This document shows positions 61,710-64,000 of a stretch of DNA of 64,000 bases, piece by piece. The notes beneath the pieces were generated by a model. The model was given only the letters and a program-made list of their open reading frames with translations. It was not told the origin of the DNA and did not search any database. Source of the stretch: Lachnospiraceae bacterium (GTDB lineage: Bacteria; Bacillota; Clostridia; Oscillospirales; CAG-272); NCBI GenBank assembly GCA_024404495.1, contig JAKSPT010000009.1, positions 16,681 through 80,680 of the forward strand. Reading direction: 5' to 3'. Numbering within the stretch: position 1 is the stretch's first letter; each line of letters opens with the position of its first letter. The position numbers and the translations under genes are program-made.

Positions 61710-62552
61710 ATGGAATTCAAGCCGATGACGCTGCCGCGGGCGATGAACGTGGACCGGTTATTTACGCTGTATCACATCACGATGGAGGACCCCTACCGTT
61801 TTCCGGGGGAGCAGCATCCGTTCTGGGAGATGGACTGCGTGCTTCACGGCAGCGCGGGCATCACCTCCGGCAGTGAGGTCTTCCGCCTCGAGGCGGGGGA
61901 AACCGTGCTGCATCCGCCCGGACGGTTCCACAATCTCTGGACGGACGGAGAGAACTGCGATATGTTCTGGTTCTCCTTTGACGGGACGGGTCTCACGGAA
62001 TACCTGACGCCGGGCAAGTACCGGCTGGACGGCGAGGATCTGGAGCATATCGCGCGGATCCTCGGCATCGCCGCTGCCGACCGCGGTTTCGCCGCGTCGG
62101 GCTGTCTGACGTCACCGCCTGAGCGGGCACCGGAATCGCAGCTTCTGCGGATGCTTCTGGAGGAACTGTGCCTGTCGCTGTGGCGCAAGCGCGCGGACAC
62201 GGCGCAGCCCCGCTCGGACGCCGCGGCGTGGCTCTTCGCGCGGATCACGGGGTATTGGCAGGAGAACGCGGAGAGCGGCGTGAGCATGGAGGAAACGGCG
62301 CGGGCGCTCGGATGCTCGCCTGACCGGATCAAGCGCACCCTGCACCGTTTTGCGGGTATGAGCCCCATCCGGTACTATCAGCATATCCGCTGTGAGCGGG
62401 CGATCGCACTGCTCGAAGGCGGGGAAAGCGTCAGCGGCGCGGCGGAGCGGATGAACTTTTCCTCTCCCTATTATTTCTCCTACTTCTTCAAGCGCGAGAC
62501 CGGACTGACCCCGCGCGAGTACGTCAGGCGGCACGGCGGAGCCACGGACTGA
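61710..62552 (+). CDS. AraC-family transcriptional regulator with cupin sensor
   Basis: 280 aa from the ATG at 61710, directly after GGAGGA. The N-terminal cupin-like domain (HPFWEMDCVLHGSAGI, EAGETVLHPPGRFHNLW) binds the sugar signal. The C-terminal half has two HTH motifs (MEETARALGCSPDRIKRTL and the segment MNFSSPYYFSYFFKRETG). It probably activates the divergent oxidoreductase-transporter operon when its sugar is present. Confidence 0.93.
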   Translation: MEFKPMTLPRAMNVDRLFTLYHITMEDPYRFPGEQHPFWEMDCVLHGSAGITSGSEVFRLEAGETVLHPPGRFHNLWTDGENCDMFWFSFDGTGLTEYLTPGKYRLDGEDLEHIARILGIAAADRGFAASGCLTSPPERAPESQLLRMLLEELCLSLWRKRADTAQPRSDAAAWLFARITGYWQENAESGVSMEETARALGCSPDRIKRTLHRFAGMSPIRYYQHIRCERAIALLEGGESVSGAAERMNFSSPYYFSYFFKRETGLTPREYVRRHGGATD

Positions 62553-62579
62553 GCCCGCGTTCCTTCCCAAATAGAAAAA

Positions 62580-62608
62580 AACCTTGAAAGCAAGCTGTTT
62601 TCAAGGTT
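62580..62608 (+). terminator. Terminator of the AraC gene
   Basis: AACCTTGAAA (62580-62589) pairs with TTTCAAGGTT (62599-62608), followed by TTTTG. Confidence 0.85.
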
Positions 62609-62635
62609 TTTTGTTGAAAAATATGGGCAAATATG

Positions 62636-63082
62636 CTATGGTTTGCATATATGACAAATGGTAAAGGCGAGGAATTCGGGCAAGCCGACATAGTCCGAAA
62701 AACCGTATTGTACCGACTCGGTTCTGCCGTTTCTGTTGTGATATACGATGAGTACGATCCTTCCCGGTCCTCCGCGCGACAAGCGGGGATCACTGAGCGT
62801 ACCCTCGACCGACACGATTTCATACCATGACGCAAAACAGCTTCTGCCCCACATATCATAAAACGCAACACCGTTATCGTCGTAAATCATTTTTTCGTTC
62901 ACGTACGTCAGTATGACAAAAGCGAGCATTAGGAGGGGTAAAACCGAAATAAAATCCTTTTGGATGATGATGATTTCCAAAGCAAACGCGGAAAGACCGA
63001 TAACGAAAATCCAAAAAACAAGCGGCTTGTGTCTGACTTCGTTGCAGGTCATCTCTTCCTTTTGTCTGTGATGCAACGGCAT
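62636..63082 (-). CDS. Small membrane-anchored protein, PH-like C-terminal part
   Basis: 148 aa from the ATG at 63082, preceded by GGGAGG; the upstream in-frame start is poorly placed. Two adjacent membrane segments (FWIFVIGLSAFALEIIII and SVLPLLMLAFVILTYV) are followed by a beta-rich tail (MIYDDNGVAFYDMWG, WYEIVSVEG) of the kind found in bacterial PH-like membrane proteins. Function unknown. It follows the next gene on the same strand with a 141-bp gap. Confidence 0.65.
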   Translation of the reverse strand: MPLHHRQKEEMTCNEVRHKPLVFWIFVIGLSAFALEIIIIQKDFISVLPLLMLAFVILTYVNEKMIYDDNGVAFYDMWGRSCFASWYEIVSVEGTLSDPRLSRGGPGRIVLIVYHNRNGRTESVQYGFSDYVGLPEFLAFTICHICKP

Positions 63083-63223
63083 TTCATTCCCTCCCCAAGC
63101 GCCGAAAATTAAATAAAAAAACAAACCAGCAGAATCTGTTTTCTTTTCAGCAGCGTCAGAAGCAATATTGGCGGTGCTTTTCCGCGACCGTGTCACCCGT
63201 CTAATGATATATCTTCGCCGTTC

Positions 63224-63622
63224 TTATTTCGTCAGAAATGCCTTGACGATTTTTCCGCTGTCCTGTTCAATGACAACGACGCCACCGGGACCAAAAGCGA
63301 AAAAGCCATAAAAATAATTTTTGCTGATTAACCAGAGCCGGTTTTCTTCGTCGTATTCAACGGTAACGCTGTCCGGACGAAAGACACTCTCTCCCGACAT
63401 TTTGTCAATGATAGCCGATCCTATCGTTCCTGCGGTTTTCGCATCGGGAATATACCCCGCCTGCGGAAGATAGCCTACGCTTTCATGCTCGTCTAAAAAT
63501 GCTTTCAGATCGGCTTTTTCTGCCGTTGTTCCGGAAAACGTCTGCCATAACAGCACCCCGATCAGTATCAGAATCATTGCGGTCTGAATGACAGACAAAT
63601 AACACCAGACGTTTTTTCTCAT
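63224..63622 (-). CDS. Small membrane-anchored protein resembling NTF2-fold (YbbC/YhhH-type) proteins
   Basis: 132 aa from the ATG at 63622, six bases after GAGGAG. One N-terminal membrane helix (AMILILIGVLLWQTF). The C-terminal half (SAIIDKMSGESVFRPDSV, VEYDEENRLWLISKNY, GGVVVIEQDSGKIVKAF) has the layout of the NTF2_fold_5/immunity-type domain: an AxxI helix, then VxYDEExxxW and G-x-V-x-I-x-x-x-x-G-K-I. Proteins with this fold include toxin-immunity factors, but no toxin gene is seen. It has its own promoter at 63701-63729. Confidence 0.6.
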   Translation of the reverse strand: MRKNVWCYLSVIQTAMILILIGVLLWQTFSGTTAEKADLKAFLDEHESVGYLPQAGYIPDAKTAGTIGSAIIDKMSGESVFRPDSVTVEYDEENRLWLISKNYFYGFFAFGPGGVVVIEQDSGKIVKAFLTK

Positions 63623-63700
63623 ATTCGCTCCTCTTTCTTTACTGTATATGACTGCTTTTTCCCGGCTTTTGTTACGGATTTCAAAAATAGTTACAGTTGC

Positions 63701-63729
63701 ATTGTAGCACGTTTCCCAACGGATGTCAA
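63701..63729 (-). promoter_or_regulatory. Promoter of the NTF2-fold gene
   Basis: Read leftward: -35 TTGACA (63724-63729), 17-bp spacer, -10 TACAAT (63701-63706) with extended TGC. Confidence 0.85.
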
Positions 63730-63934
63730 TCCTCCCCCGAAACGCGAATAAATCCGAGCCAAAAAGGTTCGGATTTCTTTCGTTGGTGCGGATGTAAATA
63801 ACGAAACCTCTGAAACAAACATCCAAAATCGCCGGAACATATTCCGCACAATAGAGGCATCAAGCAGGAACGGCTTTGCAAAGTGAAAAGCCGAGCAGGA
63901 AAAGCAGAAAGAAAGCGTTGCTACTGATAGCAAA
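63730..63934. other. Gene-free stretch near the right end
   Basis: I see no convincing gene here. A leftward open frame of 80 codons (63691-63933) runs through the promoter at 63701-63729, lacks a ribosome site and has no recognisable domain. The text 63880-63935 is purine-rich with the duplicated motif GCAGGAA/GAGCAGGAAAAGCAG and may be a remnant. Confidence 0.4.
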
Positions 63935-63959
63935 AGCGAGGGCGTGTGACCCTCGCTTT
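63935..63959. terminator. Terminator-like hairpin at the right end
   Basis: 9-bp perfect stem AAGCGAGGG (63935-63943) with CCCTCGCTT (63951-63959), followed by TTTGCTC. The gene it serves is probably outside the window. Confidence 0.75.
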
Positions 63960-64000
63960 TTGCTCAAATGATTAACCGATTTCTTGGATTTTCTTTTTCA

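Noticed and set aside
63691..63933. An 80-codon leftward frame at the right end
   Set aside because: No ribosome site and no domain, and it overlaps the promoter of the NTF2-fold gene. It could be a remnant, but I cannot support a gene.
1..64000. tRNA, rRNA or known riboswitches
   Set aside because: No cloverleaf, rRNA-like stretch or riboswitch core was recognised in the gaps. A covariance search would be needed to exclude small RNAs.

Overview
The window looks like a chromosome segment of a GC-rich member of the Clostridia (Bacillota), probably a gut or rumen anaerobe. The evidence is AGGAGG-type ribosome binding sites, sigma-70 promoters that almost all have a 17-bp spacer and often an extended TGN -10, a MutL of the endonuclease type, a DUF4317 protein, FeoAB with a Cys-rich companion, an ECF-transporter S component and several plant-sugar genes (GH4, GH127, uxaC). 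I cannot place the genus. I saw no rRNA, tRNA, CRISPR array, phage or transposase gene.

Layout. 1-4.7 kb: the end of a beta-helix protein, then an operon of a membrane SPFH (HflC-like) protein and two short MutS-like ATPases. 4.7-5.4 kb: a gene-free stretch of repeats and five hairpins. 5.4-12.6 kb: an FGGY sugar kinase, a leftward block of exported C39-like peptidase, ECF sigma factor and membrane partner, then DUF4317 and a GH4 glycosidase. 12.6-13.2 kb: repeats. 13.2-23.6 kb: miaB-mutS, a UroD-fold protein, mutL, tgt and an HtrA protease. 23.6-28.4 kb: a two-component system, AzlCD, an esterase and an SGNH hydrolase. 28.4-29.2 kb: a nested inverted-repeat island. 29.2-33.5 kb (leftward): MoxR, DUF58, a DUF4129-like membrane protein and a HAD phosphatase. 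34-36.5 kb: uxaC and uppP. 36.5-41.5 kb: uvrB-uvrA. 41.9-47 kb: an ECF S component, a nitroreductase and a heterodimeric ABC exporter. 47.1-51.5 kb: feoA-feoB-Cys-rich peptide, a serpin lipoprotein and a DtxR-type regulator. 51.6-54.1 kb: two exported proteins with similar Thr/Pro linkers. 54.2-62.6 kb: a GNAT enzyme, then a carbohydrate locus (MBL hydrolase, GH127, a possible deacetylase, a DMT transporter, a Gfo/Idh oxidoreductase) read away from a divergent AraC regulator. 62.6-64 kb: two small membrane-anchored proteins.

How the genes fit together. Nucleic-acid repair is over-represented: MutS, MutL, UvrA, UvrB and two extra MutS-like ATPases. Iron uptake forms a readable circuit: the feoA promoter carries two copies of a 16-bp GTTAGC...GGTAAC site, one filling the -35/-10 spacer, and a short DtxR-family protein with the iron-type ligand set M9/H78/C100/E103/H104 lies 1.4 kb away. 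The AraC gene and its sugar operon share overlapping divergent promoters with an inverted repeat between them. Intergenic DNA holds several families of dispersed hairpin repeats. One of them, in three copies, always follows the 3' end of a gene in the sense direction, and in one case its loop is that gene's stop codon.
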